NCBI GenBank assembly: GCA_021808525.1
Contig: JAKBBK010000006.1
Span: 17,477-81,476, forward strand
Length of the DNA: 64,000 nucleotides
Source of the DNA: Pseudomonadota bacterium
Lineage (GTDB): Bacteria > Pseudomonadota > Gammaproteobacteria > Burkholderiales > Burkholderiaceae_C
Direction: 5' to 3'
This document shows positions 51,283 to 63,172 of this stretch, piece by piece (the stretch's first letter is position 1; each line of letters begins with the position of its first letter). The notes under the pieces were generated by a model that was not told where the DNA came from, ran no database searches, and was given only the letters and a program-made list of their open reading frames with translations. The position numbers were made by a program, and so were the translations under genes.

Positions 51283-52361
51283 ACACCCCGCCGCCGCTCG
51301 CCGGCTCCCCGCGAGCCTCGCTGCGCTGGCCGGGCCCCCGCCCGGGCCAGCCCGGGCGCGTGCTGCTGGTGCAACTCTCGGCCATGGGCGACCAGGTGCA
51401 GACCCTGCCCGCCGTCTCGGACATGCTGGCGCGCTGGCCGGGCCTGGAGCTGCACTGGGCGGTGGACCGGCGCTTCGCCGAGATCCCGCGCATGCACCCG
51501 GGCGTGCGCGAAGTGCACGCCTTGCCGCTCAAGGATGCGCAACAACGCCGCGCCGGCGCGCTGCCGGAGCTGCTGCGCCAGGTGCGCGCGCTTCGCGGCC
51601 GGGGTTTCGACCTGATCTGGGACCCCCAGAGCGTGCTCAAGAGCGCGCTGGTGGGGCGCCTGGCGCGCCTGGCGCCCGGCGGGCTGCGCGTGGGGTACCG
51701 CGCGGCGGACTGCGGCGGCGAGCCGCTGGCGGCGCGCCTGTACGACCGCCACTACGCGCGCCCCCCCGGAGTGCACGGCACCCCCGGGCGCCGCCTGTTC
51801 GCGCAGGCGGTGTTCGACACCGACACCTCGGGCCCGCCACGCTACGGCTTGCGCGAGGCCTTTGCCGTGCCCCCGCCCGGCCGGGGCGTCTCGCCCGCAC
51901 CCTATGCCGTGCTCGCCCATGGCGCTTCCAAGGCGGACAAGCTCTGGCCCCAGGACCACTGGCGCGCGCTGGGCGAATGCCTGCTGGGCCAGGGCCTGCG
52001 CCTGGTGCTGCCCTGGGGCAGCGAGGAGGAGAAGGCCCGCGCCCAGGCCCTGATCGCCGCCTGGCCCCCGGGCGCGGCGAGCCTGGCTCCGCGGGGCAGC
52101 CTGACCGACATGGCATGGCTGCTCGCCGGCGCCAGGCTGGTGGTGGGCGTGGACAGCGGCTTCAGCCACCTGGCGGCCGCGCTGGCGCGCCCGCTGCTCA
52201 TGCTGTTCACCAGCACCGGCCCGGAGCTGTTCAGCCCGGAACTGAGCCGCCTGAGCGTCACCCTCGGAGGCCACGGCCGGGTGCCGCCGGCGGCGCCTGC
52301 CTGCGAGGCGGCGCTGGACCTGCTGCGCGCGGCCGGGGACCCGCGGGCGCAAACCGCCTAA
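51279..52361 (+). CDS. GT9-family LPS heptosyltransferase (WaaC-like)
   Basis: RVLLVQLSAMGDQVQTLPAVSDML; KLWPQDHWRALGECLL; VVGVDSGFSHLAAAL; GTG start overlapping the previous stop. Confidence 0.87.
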   Translation: MNTPPPLAGSPRASLRWPGPRPGQPGRVLLVQLSAMGDQVQTLPAVSDMLARWPGLELHWAVDRRFAEIPRMHPGVREVHALPLKDAQQRRAGALPELLRQVRALRGRGFDLIWDPQSVLKSALVGRLARLAPGGLRVGYRAADCGGEPLAARLYDRHYARPPGVHGTPGRRLFAQAVFDTDTSGPPRYGLREAFAVPPPGRGVSPAPYAVLAHGASKADKLWPQDHWRALGECLLGQGLRLVLPWGSEEEKARAQALIAAWPPGAASLAPRGSLTDMAWLLAGARLVVGVDSGFSHLAAALARPLLMLFTSTGPELFSPELSRLSVTLGGHGRVPPAAPACEAALDLLRAAGDPRAQTA

Positions 52362-52411
52362 CATTGCATATTCCCCTTTTCGCCCCATCCTCCTACCCCG
52401 GTACGACGCCC

Positions 52412-52609
52412 ATGCCCTTCGCCGTCAAACCCTACGTGTCCGAAGCCACGCGTTTCCTGCAGGAACTGAAATCCCAGCGCCCCGAGCTCGAGTCCGAGCA
52501 GAAGGCCGGGCGCTCCCTGCTGTGGGACCGCCCGCAGGACCCCCAGCTGCGCGCCGGATTCGACGCTGCCCGCGTGCGCCAGAAGGCCTACGTGTACGGC
52601 ATCGACTGA
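52412..52609 (+). CDS. DUF3460 family small protein
   Basis: 65 aa; YVSEATRFLQELKSQRPELESEQKAGRSLLWDRPQDP. Confidence 0.82.
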   Translation: MPFAVKPYVSEATRFLQELKSQRPELESEQKAGRSLLWDRPQDPQLRAGFDAARVRQKAYVYGID

Positions 52610-52626
52610 AAACCGGAGCCAACCCG

Positions 52627-53487
52627 GTGTCCAGCGCCTTGGTCGATCCCGGCGCGCCCGAGCAGGCGCTGGCCGCGGCCACGGACTCGCTGCCGCAGAC
52701 CGTCGACGGCCTCGCGGTGGCCCGGCTGTACGGCCAGCCCCTGTTCGAGCTGCCGCAGGATCTGTACATTCCGCCCGATGCGCTGGAGGTCTTCCTCGAG
52801 GCCTTCGAGGGGCCGCTGGACCTGCTGCTCTACCTGATCCGGCGCCAGGATTTCAACATCCTGGACATTCCCCTGGCCCAGGTCACGCGCCAGTACCTGG
52901 AGTACGTGGAACAGATCCGGCGCACCAACCTGGAGCTGGCCGCCGAATACCTGCTGATGGCGGCCATGCTCATCGAGATCAAGTCGCGCATGCTGCTGCC
53001 GCGCCCCCCGGCTCCCGACGGCGCGGAACCCGAGGATCCGCGCGCCGAGCTGGTGCGGCGCCTGCTCGAGTACGAACGCATGAAGCTGGCGGCCCAGCAA
53101 CTCGACGCGCTGCCGCAGGCCGGGCGTGATTTCTGGCGCGTGCAGGTGGCGGTGGAGCGCACGCCGCGCTCGCTGCTGCCCGAGCTCGGGGTCGAGGAGC
53201 TGCGCAGCGCCTGGGCCGACGTGCTGCGGCGTGCGCGCCTGAACGCCCATCACACCATCGGGCGCGAGCAGATTTCCATGCGCGAGGTGATGAGCAGCGT
53301 GCTGCGGCGCCTGCAGGACCGGCGCTGGGCCGAGTTCTCCGACCTGTTCGAGCCCACGCAAGGCGTGCTGCACGCGGTGGTCACCTTCGTGGCGCTGCTG
53401 GAGCTGGCGCGCGAGGGCCTGGTGCAGATCACCCAGGCCGAGGCCTTCGCGCCGCTGTACCTGCGCCTGGCCTACACCCCTTCCTGA
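52627..53487 (+). CDS. scpA: Segregation and condensation protein A
   Basis: [39 protein letters not shown] start. Confidence 0.94.
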   Translation: MSSALVDPGAPEQALAAATDSLPQTVDGLAVARLYGQPLFELPQDLYIPPDALEVFLEAFEGPLDLLLYLIRRQDFNILDIPLAQVTRQYLEYVEQIRRTNLELAAEYLLMAAMLIEIKSRMLLPRPPAPDGAEPEDPRAELVRRLLEYERMKLAAQQLDALPQAGRDFWRVQVAVERTPRSLLPELGVEELRSAWADVLRRARLNAHHTIGREQISMREVMSSVLRRLQDRRWAEFSDLFEPTQGVLHAVVTFVALLELAREGLVQITQAEAFAPLYLRLAYTPS

Positions 53488-53489
53488 CC

Positions 53490-54356
53490 ATGTCCCAACC
53501 CCCATCCCAGGGTGCCTCAGCGCCCTACGGCGGCACGGCACCTGCCGCGAGTCGCAAGCCCATGACCCTGCACAGGTTGCGGTCGATGCGCGAAGCCGGC
53601 GAGAACATCGCCATGCTCACCGCTTACGACGCGGCCAGCGCGGCGCTGCTCGAGGACTGCGGCGTCGACTGCCTGCTGGTGGGCGACTCGCTGGGCATGG
53701 TCATGCAGGGCCACGGCTCCACGCTGCCGGTGAGCCTGGAGCAGATGAGCTACCACGTGGCCTGCGTGAGCCGCGGCGCGCCCCGCTCCTGGGTGCTCGC
53801 CGACCTGCCTTTCGGCAGTTACCAGGCCGATGTCGCGCAGGCCGTGCGCAGCGCCGCGACGCTGATGCAGGCCGGCGCGCAGATGGTCAAGCTCGAGGGC
53901 GGCGGCTGGACGCCGCCGGTGGTGACCGCGCTGGTGGACCGTGGCATTCCGGTGTGCGCGCATCTGGGGCTCACGCCGCAGAGCGTGCATGCGCTGGGCG
54001 GCTACCGCATCCAGGGGCGCGACGAACAGGGCGCGCAGACCCTGCTGCGCCAGGCGCGCGAACTCGGCCAGGCCGGAGCGGCGATGCTGGTGCTCGAACT
54101 CGTGCCCTCGGATCTGGCCGCCCGGGTCAGCGCCGAGTTCCCGGGAATCACCATCGGCATCGGCGCCGGCGCGCGCACCCACGGCCAGGTGCTGGTGCTG
54201 CACGACATGCTCGACATCACGCTCGGCGCCAAGCCGCGCTTCGTGCGCAATTTCATGCTCGGCGCGGGAAGCATCCGCGCGGCCGTGCAGGCCTATGTGC
54301 GAGACGTCAAGTCCGGCGCCTTCCCCGACGAGGCGCTGCACGGCTACGCGACCTGA
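53490..54356 (+). CDS. panB: 3-methyl-2-oxobutanoate hydroxymethyltransferase
   Basis: [54 protein letters not shown]. Confidence 0.97.
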   Translation: MSQPPSQGASAPYGGTAPAASRKPMTLHRLRSMREAGENIAMLTAYDAASAALLEDCGVDCLLVGDSLGMVMQGHGSTLPVSLEQMSYHVACVSRGAPRSWVLADLPFGSYQADVAQAVRSAATLMQAGAQMVKLEGGGWTPPVVTALVDRGIPVCAHLGLTPQSVHALGGYRIQGRDEQGAQTLLRQARELGQAGAAMLVLELVPSDLAARVSAEFPGITIGIGAGARTHGQVLVLHDMLDITLGAKPRFVRNFMLGAGSIRAAVQAYVRDVKSGAFPDEALHGYAT

Positions 54357-54368
54357 GGAAGCCGATCG

Positions 54369-55217
54369 ATGCAGATCCTGCACAGCCGCGCGAGCCTGCG
54401 CGAGGCCCTGTCCTCCGGGCCCCGTCCCGTGCTGGTCCCCACCATGGGCAACCTGCACGCCGGCCATCTGGCGCTGGTGGCGCGGGCCCGCGAGCTCGGC
54501 GCGCCGGTGATCGCCAGCGTGTTCGTCAACCGCCTGCAATTCGGCCCCGGCGAGGACTTCGAGCGCTATCCCCGCACCCTGCCGCGCGACGCGCACATGC
54601 TGGAGCAGGCGGGTTGCGACATGCTGTTCGCGCCGGACGAGTCGGAGATGTACCCGGCGCCGCAGACTTTCCACGTGCTTCCCGATCCGCGACTCGCCGG
54701 CGAACTCGAGGGCGCGTCCCGCCCCGGGCATTTCGAGGGCGTGACCACCGTGGTGCTCAAGCTGCTGCAACTCGTTCAGCCCTCGGCCGCGGTGTTCGGC
54801 AAGAAGGACTACCAGCAGTGGATGCTGATCCGCGCGATGGTCGAGCAATTCGCGCTGCCGGTGCGCATCGAGGGCCTGGACACGGTGCGCGACAGCGACG
54901 GGCTGGCCCTGTCCTCGCGCAACGGCTACCTCAGCCCGGCCGAGCGAGCGAGCGCGCCGCAGTTGCAGCGCGCGCTGCGCGAACTGGCCTCGCGCGCGCC
55001 TGCCTGCGCCGACCTGGAGCAACTGCGCCAGGCGCAGGCGCAGGCCGAGCAGGGCCTGCGCGAGCTGGGCTGGGAGCCCGATTACCTCAGCGTGCGCCGC
55101 CGCGCCGACCTGCAGGCCCCGGCGCGGCCGGAGGAACTGCGCCGCGAAGCCCATCTGGTGGTGCTGGGCGCGGCCCGCCTGGGACGCACGCGCCTGATCG
55201 ACAACCTCGAATTCTGA
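54369..55217 (+). CDS. panC: Pantoate-beta-alanine ligase
   Basis: VPTMGNLHAGHLALV; VFGKKDYQQWMLIRAM; DGLALSSRNGYLSP. Confidence 0.97.
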   Translation: MQILHSRASLREALSSGPRPVLVPTMGNLHAGHLALVARARELGAPVIASVFVNRLQFGPGEDFERYPRTLPRDAHMLEQAGCDMLFAPDESEMYPAPQTFHVLPDPRLAGELEGASRPGHFEGVTTVVLKLLQLVQPSAAVFGKKDYQQWMLIRAMVEQFALPVRIEGLDTVRDSDGLALSSRNGYLSPAERASAPQLQRALRELASRAPACADLEQLRQAQAQAEQGLRELGWEPDYLSVRRRADLQAPARPEELRREAHLVVLGAARLGRTRLIDNLEF

Positions 55218-55224
55218 ATCCACG

Positions 55225-56826
55225 ATGGCCTCGATTTCCCCTGGTTCCGACGGCGTGCTGATCATCGGGGGCGGCCTGGCCGGGCTCAGCGCCGCGCTGC
55301 AGCTGGCCGACCGCATGCCGGTGACCGTGCTGGCCAAGCGCGAACTCGAAGTCTCCTCCAGCCAGTGGGCGCAGGGCGGCATCGCCGCCGTCCTGGGCAG
55401 CGGCGACAGCTTCGAGTCCCATGTGCACGACACGCTGGTGGCCGGGGCCATGCTCAACGACCTGCCGGCCACGCGCTTTGTGATCGAGCAGGGACCGAAT
55501 GCCATCGACTGGCTGCGCGCGCAGGGCGTGCCCTTCGACACCGAGCACGGCCAGTTGCACCTGACCCGCGAGGGCGGCCACAGCCAGCGCCGCATCGCCC
55601 ATGTGGCCGACGCCACCGGCGCCGCGATCCAGCGCACGCTGCTGGCGCGCGCGCGCGCCCACCCGGGCATCCGGCTGCTGGAGAACCACGTGGCGGTGGA
55701 CCTGATCACCGGGCGCCATGTCGAGGACGGCCACCAGCACCGCTGCTGGGGCGCCTACGCGCTGGACCTGGGCAGCGGGCGCGTGGACACCTACGGCGCG
55801 GCGCACACCATCCTGGCCACCGGCGGCGCCGGCAAGGTCTACCGCTACACCACGAACCCCGACACCGCCAGCGGCGACGGCGTGGCCATGGCCTGGCGCG
55901 CCGGCTGCCGGGTGGCGAACATGGAATTCATCCAGTTCCATCCCACCTGCCTGTACCACCCCAAGGCCAAGAGTTTTCTCATCTCCGAGGCCGTGCGCGG
56001 CGAAGGCGGCGTGCTGCGCCTTCCCGACGGCACGCGCTTCATGCCGGCGCACGACCAGCGCGCGGAACTCGCGCCGCGCGACGTGGTCGCGCGCGCCATC
56101 GATTTCGAGATGAAGCGCCATGGCATCGACTGCGTGTACCTCGACATCACGGCCCGTGGCGAGGAGTTCATCCGGCATCATTTCCCGACCATCCATCAGC
56201 GCTGCCTGGAACTGGGCATCGACATCGCGCGCGAGCCCATTCCCGTGGTGCCCGCGGTGCACTTCACCTGCGGCGGCGTGCTCACCGACCTGGCCGGGCG
56301 CACGGACCTGCCCGGGCTGCACGCCATCGGCGAAGTCGCCTACACCGGCCTGCACGGCGCCAACCGCCTGGCCAGCAACTCCCTGCTGGAGTGCGTGGTG
56401 TTCGGCACCGCCGCGGCGCAGGCCATCGCGCAGGAGCAGGCCCCGCGCACGCCGCGCCTGCGCGACTGGGACGAGAGCCGGGTCAGCGACGCCGACGAGC
56501 TGGTGGTGATCAGCCACAACTGGGACGAACTTCGGCGCATGATGTGGAACTACGTCGGCATCGTGCGCACCGACAAGCGCCTGGAGCGCGCCGCGCACCG
56601 CATCGCCCTGCTCCAGGCCGAGGTGCAGGAGTTCTACGCCAACTTCCGGGTCAACCGAGACCTGCTGGAACTGCGCAACCTGCTGCAGGTGGCCGAGCTG
56701 ATCGTGCGCTCGGCGCGCCTGCGCCATGAAAGCCGCGGCCTGCACTACAGCGCGGACTGGCCGCGCACGGCCGCGCCCGCGGCGCCGACCATCCTGGTTC
56801 CGGGCGCCCCGGCTGGCGAATCCTGA
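55225..56826 (+). CDS. nadB: L-aspartate oxidase
   Basis: GGGLAGLSAALQLADRMPVTVLAKRELEVSSSQWAQGGIAAVLG; HEVAYTGLHGANRLASNSLLEC-like motif. Confidence 0.96.
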   Translation: MASISPGSDGVLIIGGGLAGLSAALQLADRMPVTVLAKRELEVSSSQWAQGGIAAVLGSGDSFESHVHDTLVAGAMLNDLPATRFVIEQGPNAIDWLRAQGVPFDTEHGQLHLTREGGHSQRRIAHVADATGAAIQRTLLARARAHPGIRLLENHVAVDLITGRHVEDGHQHRCWGAYALDLGSGRVDTYGAAHTILATGGAGKVYRYTTNPDTASGDGVAMAWRAGCRVANMEFIQFHPTCLYHPKAKSFLISEAVRGEGGVLRLPDGTRFMPAHDQRAELAPRDVVARAIDFEMKRHGIDCVYLDITARGEEFIRHHFPTIHQRCLELGIDIAREPIPVVPAVHFTCGGVLTDLAGRTDLPGLHAIGEVAYTGLHGANRLASNSLLECVVFGTAAAQAIAQEQAPRTPRLRDWDESRVSDADELVVISHNWDELRRMMWNYVGIVRTDKRLERAAHRIALLQAEVQEFYANFRVNRDLLELRNLLQVAELIVRSARLRHESRGLHYSADWPRTAAPAAPTILVPGAPAGES

Positions 56827-56867
56827 GCGCGCCCGTGCCTGGCGACGCATCGCGAGACCCTCGGACC

Positions 56868-57695
56868 ATGTCCTTCCGGCTTCCCCTCCCCTCCGACCTC
56901 GATGCCCTCGGCGCGCTGCTGCGCGAGGCGGCGCGCGAGCATATCCTGCCGCGTGCCGCCGACCCGCGCGCGCGCCTGAAGGACGACGGCAGCTGGGTCA
57001 CCGACGCCGACCTGGGCATGCAACGCCATCTGCAGGCACGACTGGCCGAGCGCTGGCCCGAGGTGCCGCTGCTGGGCGAGGAGATGAGCCCGCAGCGCCA
57101 GCTCGAACTGATGCAGGCCGAGGCGGCATCGCCCGAGGGTCCCGGGCTGTGGGTGCTCGACCCGCTGGACGGCACCAGCAATTTCGCCGCCGGCCTGCCC
57201 GCCTTCGGACCCTCGCTGGCCTGGGTGCAGGCCGGGCGGGTGCGCCTGGGGCTGGTGCTCGACGTCATGCGCGACGAATTGTTCGATGCCGCGCTGGGCC
57301 ATGGCGCGCGCCTGCAGGGCCGCGCGCTGCGCTGCCCCGGCGCGCCGCCCATGCGCCGCGCCATCGCCTGCGTGGATTTCAAGCGTCTGCCGGCCGCGCT
57401 GGCCTCGCGCCTGGCCACCGCGCCGCCCTATGCCTCCCAGCGCTCCCTGGGCTCGGTGGCGCTGGACTGGTGCTGGGTGGCCGCCGGACGCTTCCACGTC
57501 TACGTGCACGGCGCCCAGGGCCTGTGGGATTTCGCCGCGGGTTGCCTGGTGCTGGACGAGGCCGGCGGCAGCTCCCAGACCCTGCGCGGCGACGCCGTGT
57601 TCGACAACTCCCTGGACAAGCGCTCGGCCCTGGCCGCGGTGGATGCCGCGCTGCTGCGCGAGTGGGCGGACTGGGTGCGCCAGGCCCAGGCCTGA
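56868..57695 (+). CDS. Inositol monophosphatase family protein
   Basis: DGSWVTDADLGMQ; LLGEEM; WVLDPLDGTSNFAAGLPAF; start 56835 also possible. Confidence 0.9.
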   Translation: MSFRLPLPSDLDALGALLREAAREHILPRAADPRARLKDDGSWVTDADLGMQRHLQARLAERWPEVPLLGEEMSPQRQLELMQAEAASPEGPGLWVLDPLDGTSNFAAGLPAFGPSLAWVQAGRVRLGLVLDVMRDELFDAALGHGARLQGRALRCPGAPPMRRAIACVDFKRLPAALASRLATAPPYASQRSLGSVALDWCWVAAGRFHVYVHGAQGLWDFAAGCLVLDEAGGSSQTLRGDAVFDNSLDKRSALAAVDAALLREWADWVRQAQA

Positions 57696-57725
57696 CGGCC
57701 CCCGGCCGCGGGCCTTGCGCCCGGA

Positions 57726-59312
57726 TTACTGGAACGCGACCTCGTCGAAGCTGCGCAGCTTGCGGCTGTGCAGGCGCTCCATGCGCTGGCCCCGCAGGAT
57801 TTCCAGCGCGCGCAGGCCGATGCGCAGGTGCTGCCCCACGCGCTCGCGGTAGAAGCGGTCGGCCATGCCCGGCAGCTTCAGGTCCCCGTGCAGCGGCTTG
57901 TCGCTGACGCACAGCAGGGTGCCGTAGGGCACGCGCAGGCGAAAGCCGTTGGCGGCGATGGTGGCGCTTTCCATGTCCAGCGCGATGGCTCGGCTCTGGG
58001 AGAAGCGCAGGCGCGGCGTGCTCAGCGGCCCGCCGAAGGGCTGCAGTTCCCAATGCCGGTTGTCGGTGGTGGCCACCGTGCCGGTGCGCATCACGCGCTT
58101 GAGCTCCAGGCCCTGCAGGCGGGTGACCTCGGCCACGGCCTGCTGCAGCGCCACCTGCACCTCGGCCAGCGCCGGAATCGGAACCCAGGGCGGCAGGTCC
58201 TCGTCGAGCACATGGTCCTCGCGCACGTAGCCATGCGCCAGCACGTAGTCGCCGAGTTGCTGGCTGCTGCGCAGGCCCGCGCAGTGCCCCAGCATCAGCC
58301 AGGTGTGGGGGCGCAGCACGGCCACGTGGTCGGTGATGGTGCGCGCGTTGGACGGCCCGACCCCGATGTTCACCAGCGTGATGCCCGAGCGATCCGCGCG
58401 AACCAGGTGGTAGGCCGGCATCTGGGGCATGCGTGCCGGCGGCATGCCGGCGTCGCCGGGCTGGGGCGCACTTCCGGCGCGGCGCGTGATCACGTTGCCC
58501 GGCTCGACCAACGCCACGTAGTCCTGCGCGTGGGCAGCCGGCTCGCGCATCATCTCATGGGCCATGCGCACGAACTCATCGACGTAGAAGCCGTAGTTCG
58601 TGAACAGCACGAAGTTCTGGAAATGCTCGGCCGAGCAGCCCGTGTAGTGGCGCAGGCGCTGCAGCGAGTAGTCCACCCGCGGCGCATTGAACAGGGCCAG
58701 CGGCCGCGCCTGCCCCGGCGCCGGCGAAAAGGTGCCGTTGGCGATGCCGTCGTCCATCGCCGAAAGATCGGGCATGTCGAAACCGGCGAGGAGTTCGCGC
58801 CGCGCCGCGGCGTCGAGTTCGGCCTCGAATCGGGTATGTTCGTCGAAGGTGAAGGGCAAGGCGATCGGCACCTCGCTGGGCCCCACCTGCAGCGGCGCGC
58901 GGTGGTTGCGCAACAGCAGTTCGAACTGTTCGCGGTAGTAATCGGCGAACAGGTCGGGCCGGGTCAGCGTGGCCTCGAACACCCCGGGGCCGGACACGAA
59001 GCCGTAGCTGGGCAGCGAATCCGCCAGGGCCTCGGGGCTGGGATGCCCCTGCGCCTCGAGCCGCACCCGCGGGTAGAAGGCGCGCACCCGCTGCGCCGGC
59101 GGCGCGCCCCGCACCGTGTCGCGCAGCGCCTCGTGCAGGCGCGCCACGCCGTCGGCGTACAGCGCCTGCACATGCGCCAGCGCCGCCTCCGCGCTGACGT
59201 GGCTGCGCTCCATCGCCTCGCCCTCCAGCGCCGGCCGCGCCACGTCACCCAGCGGCGTGGCCTCCGGCAACGCCCCGCCTCGCCCCTCGGATCCAGACCC
59301 GTGCTCGTTCAT
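57726..59312 (-). CDS. amn: AMP nucleosidase
   Basis: 528 aa; ALFNAPRVDYSLQRLRHYTGCSAEHFQNFVLFTNYGFYVDEFVR; NIGVGPSNARTITDHVAVLRPHTWLMLGHCAGLR. Confidence 0.92.
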   Translation of the reverse strand: MNEHGSGSEGRGGALPEATPLGDVARPALEGEAMERSHVSAEAALAHVQALYADGVARLHEALRDTVRGAPPAQRVRAFYPRVRLEAQGHPSPEALADSLPSYGFVSGPGVFEATLTRPDLFADYYREQFELLLRNHRAPLQVGPSEVPIALPFTFDEHTRFEAELDAAARRELLAGFDMPDLSAMDDGIANGTFSPAPGQARPLALFNAPRVDYSLQRLRHYTGCSAEHFQNFVLFTNYGFYVDEFVRMAHEMMREPAAHAQDYVALVEPGNVITRRAGSAPQPGDAGMPPARMPQMPAYHLVRADRSGITLVNIGVGPSNARTITDHVAVLRPHTWLMLGHCAGLRSSQQLGDYVLAHGYVREDHVLDEDLPPWVPIPALAEVQVALQQAVAEVTRLQGLELKRVMRTGTVATTDNRHWELQPFGGPLSTPRLRFSQSRAIALDMESATIAANGFRLRVPYGTLLCVSDKPLHGDLKLPGMADRFYRERVGQHLRIGLRALEILRGQRMERLHSRKLRSFDEVAFQ

Positions 59313-59357
59313 GCGCCGAGCTTAGCAGTAGAGGGGGTTGCCCCCCCCCGGGGGGGC

Positions 59358-60182
59358 TCACAACCTTTCGAGAACCGACAGGCTGGCCTCGGCCTGGTTC
59401 AGGGTGTACAGGTGCAGGCCCGGCGCGCCCCCCTCCAGCAGCCTGCGGCACAGCTGCGCCACCACGTCGCGTCCGAATTCCACGATGGAAGCGCGGTCAT
59501 CGCCGAAGGACTGCAGGCGCAGCCGGATCCAGCGCGGCACCTCGGCGCCGCAGACATCGGAAAACCGCAGCAACTGGCTGGCGTTGGTCACCGGCATGAT
59601 GCCCGGCACCACCGGAGCCTCGACGCCGGCCTTGCGCAGCTCGTCGACAAAGCGGAAGTACGCATCGGCGTTGAAAAAATACTGGGTGATGGCGGAATCG
59701 GCGCCGGCGCGCATCTTGGCCACGAAATGCTTCAGGTCGTCGGCCGGACTGCGCGCCTGGGGGTGGGTCTCCGGATACGCAGCGACCTCGATGTGGAACC
59801 AGTCCCCCGTCTGCTCCCGGATGAAGGCCACGAGATCGGCCGCGTGCGCGAACTCCCCGCCCAGGCCGTAGCCCGAGGGAAGGTCGCCGCGCAGCGCGAC
59901 GATGCGCCGGATGCCCTCCGCGCGGTAGCGCTGCAGCAGCGCGCGCACGCTGTCGCGGCTGCCGCCGATGCACGACAGGTGCGGCGCGGCGCGCACCCCC
60001 TCCCCGGCGATTTCCAGCACCGTGTCCAGCGTGCCCTCCTGCGTGGAGCCGCCGGCGCCGAAGGTCACCGAACAGAACTCCGGCGCGCAGGCATACAGGC
60101 GCCGACGCGCCGCGCGCAGCTTGTCGGCGCCCTCGGGCGTCTTCGGGGGGAAGAACTCGAAACTGAGATGGTCGAGCTTCAT
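59358..60182 (-). CDS. metF: 5,10-methylenetetrahydrofolate reductase
   Basis: LSFEFFPPKTPEGADKL; SVTFGAGGSTQEGT; ALRGDLPSG. Confidence 0.96.
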   Translation of the reverse strand: MKLDHLSFEFFPPKTPEGADKLRAARRRLYACAPEFCSVTFGAGGSTQEGTLDTVLEIAGEGVRAAPHLSCIGGSRDSVRALLQRYRAEGIRRIVALRGDLPSGYGLGGEFAHAADLVAFIREQTGDWFHIEVAAYPETHPQARSPADDLKHFVAKMRAGADSAITQYFFNADAYFRFVDELRKAGVEAPVVPGIMPVTNASQLLRFSDVCGAEVPRWIRLRLQSFGDDRASIVEFGRDVVAQLCRRLLEGGAPGLHLYTLNQAEASLSVLERL

Positions 60183-60187
60183 GCCGG

Positions 60188-61606
<1,419 letters not shown>

Positions 61607-61678
61607 GTCGGAATCTCCGCGAAACGTGGGCCCGCCAGGGGATGCGCACCGCATCACCGTGACGGGCACGGGTGAGGT

Positions 61679-61816
61679 GAGCGCGGTTGCATGGGCGGCG
61701 CGCGCACCGGGTGCGGCGCCGCCGACGTCAACGGATCCCGAGCCTGGCGACCCGCCGCGAACGCGCGTCCTGGACGCGCGTTCCACGCAGCGGGCGTTGC
61801 AACGCTCCTCGGGATC
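61679..61816 (-). ncRNA. SAH riboswitch upstream of ahcY
   Basis: Minus strand GATCCCGAGGAGCGTTGCAACGC...CCAGGCTCGGGATC...GCAACCGCGCTC: conserved GAGGAGCG(C/U)UGC and CAGGCUCG motifs, 9-bp P1 (61808-61816 with 61734-61742), pseudoknot partner CGCTC at 61679-61690. Confidence 0.88.
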
Positions 61817-61828
61817 GCGAAATTGTAC

Positions 61829-63034
61829 TCAGGCCGCGGCCACCGGCACCTCGGGGCTCAGGCCGACATCGGCGCGCAAGGCCGCCGCCTTGTCCACGGC
61901 CTCCCAGGTGAACTCCGGCTCGTCGCGACCGAAATGCCCGTAGGCCGCGCTCTTGGCGTAGATCGGACGCTGCAGGTCGAGCATGCGGATGATGCCGCGC
62001 GGGCGCAGGTCGAAGTGCTGGCGCACCAGTTGCTCCAGGCGCGCGTCGTCGACCACGCCGGTGCCCTGGGTGGTCACCATGATGCTGGTCGGCTCGGCCA
62101 CGCCGATGGCGTAGGACACCTGCACCAGGCAGCGCCTGGCCAGGCCCGCGGCCACGATGTTCTTGGCCACGTAGCGCGCCGCGTAGGCGGCCGAGCGGTC
62201 CACCTTGCTCGGGTCCTTGCCCGAGAAGGCCCCGCCGCCGTGCGGCGCCGCGCCGCCGTAGGTGTCGACGATGATCTTGCGCCCGGTCAGGCCGCAATCG
62301 CCCTGCGGGCCGCCGATGACAAAGCGCCCGGTCGGGTTGATCAGGTATTTCACCGGGTGGCGCATCCAGTGCGCGGGCAGCACGGGCTTGATGATCTCCT
62401 CGATCACCGCCTCGCGCAGCTGCCCCATCTCGATGTCGGGCGCGTGCTGGGTGGACAGCACCACGGTGTCGATGCCCACGGGCAGTCCGCCTTCGTAGCG
62501 GAAGGTGATCTGGCTCTTGGCGTCGGGGCGCAGCCAGGGCAGGCGCCCGTCGCGGCGCACCTGGCTCTGGCGCTCGACCAGGCGGTGGGCGTAGTAGATC
62601 GGCGCCGGCATCAGCTCCGGGGTTTCGTCGCAGGCGTAGCCGAACATCAGGCCCTGGTCGCCGGCGCCCTGGCCGAGGTCGTCGTCCTGGGCGCGGTCCA
62701 CGCCGCGCGCGATGTCGGGGCTCTGCTTGTCGTAGGCCACCAGCACCGCGCAGCTCTTGTGGTCGATGCCGAAATCGGCGTCGTCGTAGCCGATGCGCTG
62801 CAGGGTGTTTCGCGCCACCTGGATGTAGTCCACCACCGCGCGGGTGGTGATCTCGCCGGCCAGCACGATCAGGCCGGTGTTGGCCAGGGTCTCGGCGGCC
62901 ACGCGCGATTGCGGGTCCTGCTCGAGCAGCGCGTCCAGGATCGCGTCGGAGATCTGGTCCGCCACCTTGTCGGGGTGGCCCTCCGAAACCGATTCGGAGG
63001 TAAACAGGTGCGAGGAAGTGGGTTGATCGGCCAT
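61829..63034 (-). CDS. metK: S-adenosylmethionine synthetase
   Basis: [63 protein letters not shown]. Confidence 0.98.
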   Translation of the reverse strand: MADQPTSSHLFTSESVSEGHPDKVADQISDAILDALLEQDPQSRVAAETLANTGLIVLAGEITTRAVVDYIQVARNTLQRIGYDDADFGIDHKSCAVLVAYDKQSPDIARGVDRAQDDDLGQGAGDQGLMFGYACDETPELMPAPIYYAHRLVERQSQVRRDGRLPWLRPDAKSQITFRYEGGLPVGIDTVVLSTQHAPDIEMGQLREAVIEEIIKPVLPAHWMRHPVKYLINPTGRFVIGGPQGDCGLTGRKIIVDTYGGAAPHGGGAFSGKDPSKVDRSAAYAARYVAKNIVAAGLARRCLVQVSYAIGVAEPTSIMVTTQGTGVVDDARLEQLVRQHFDLRPRGIIRMLDLQRPIYAKSAAYGHFGRDEPEFTWEAVDKAAALRADVGLSPEVPVAAA

Positions 63035-63172
63035 GCGCGAGCTCCGGAAAGGGGATGCGGTGGGGGAACCGCCTCGGATCTGCTGCATGCCGACGCTTTA
63101 GCGGTTCCCACGGCCGGCGGACCCTGGGCCTGCCGGCTTGTCGCCCCGCAAGTTGTCATTAACTCGGCGACA
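63035..63172 (-). ncRNA. Structured 5' leader of metK (candidate cis-regulatory RNA, unassigned)
   Basis: Three successive hairpins: TGTCGCC/GGCGACA (63139-63172), GCCGGC/GCCGGC (63113-63137), GGGAACCGC/GCGGTTCCC (63064-63109); TATAAT at 63179-63184 (minus) immediately upstream. Confidence 0.5.

Noticed and set aside
63139-63172. TGTC...GACA in the metK leader considered as another GlrR site
   Set aside because: Spacing between TGTC and GACA is about 26 nt rather than 10; explained by an RNA hairpin stem.
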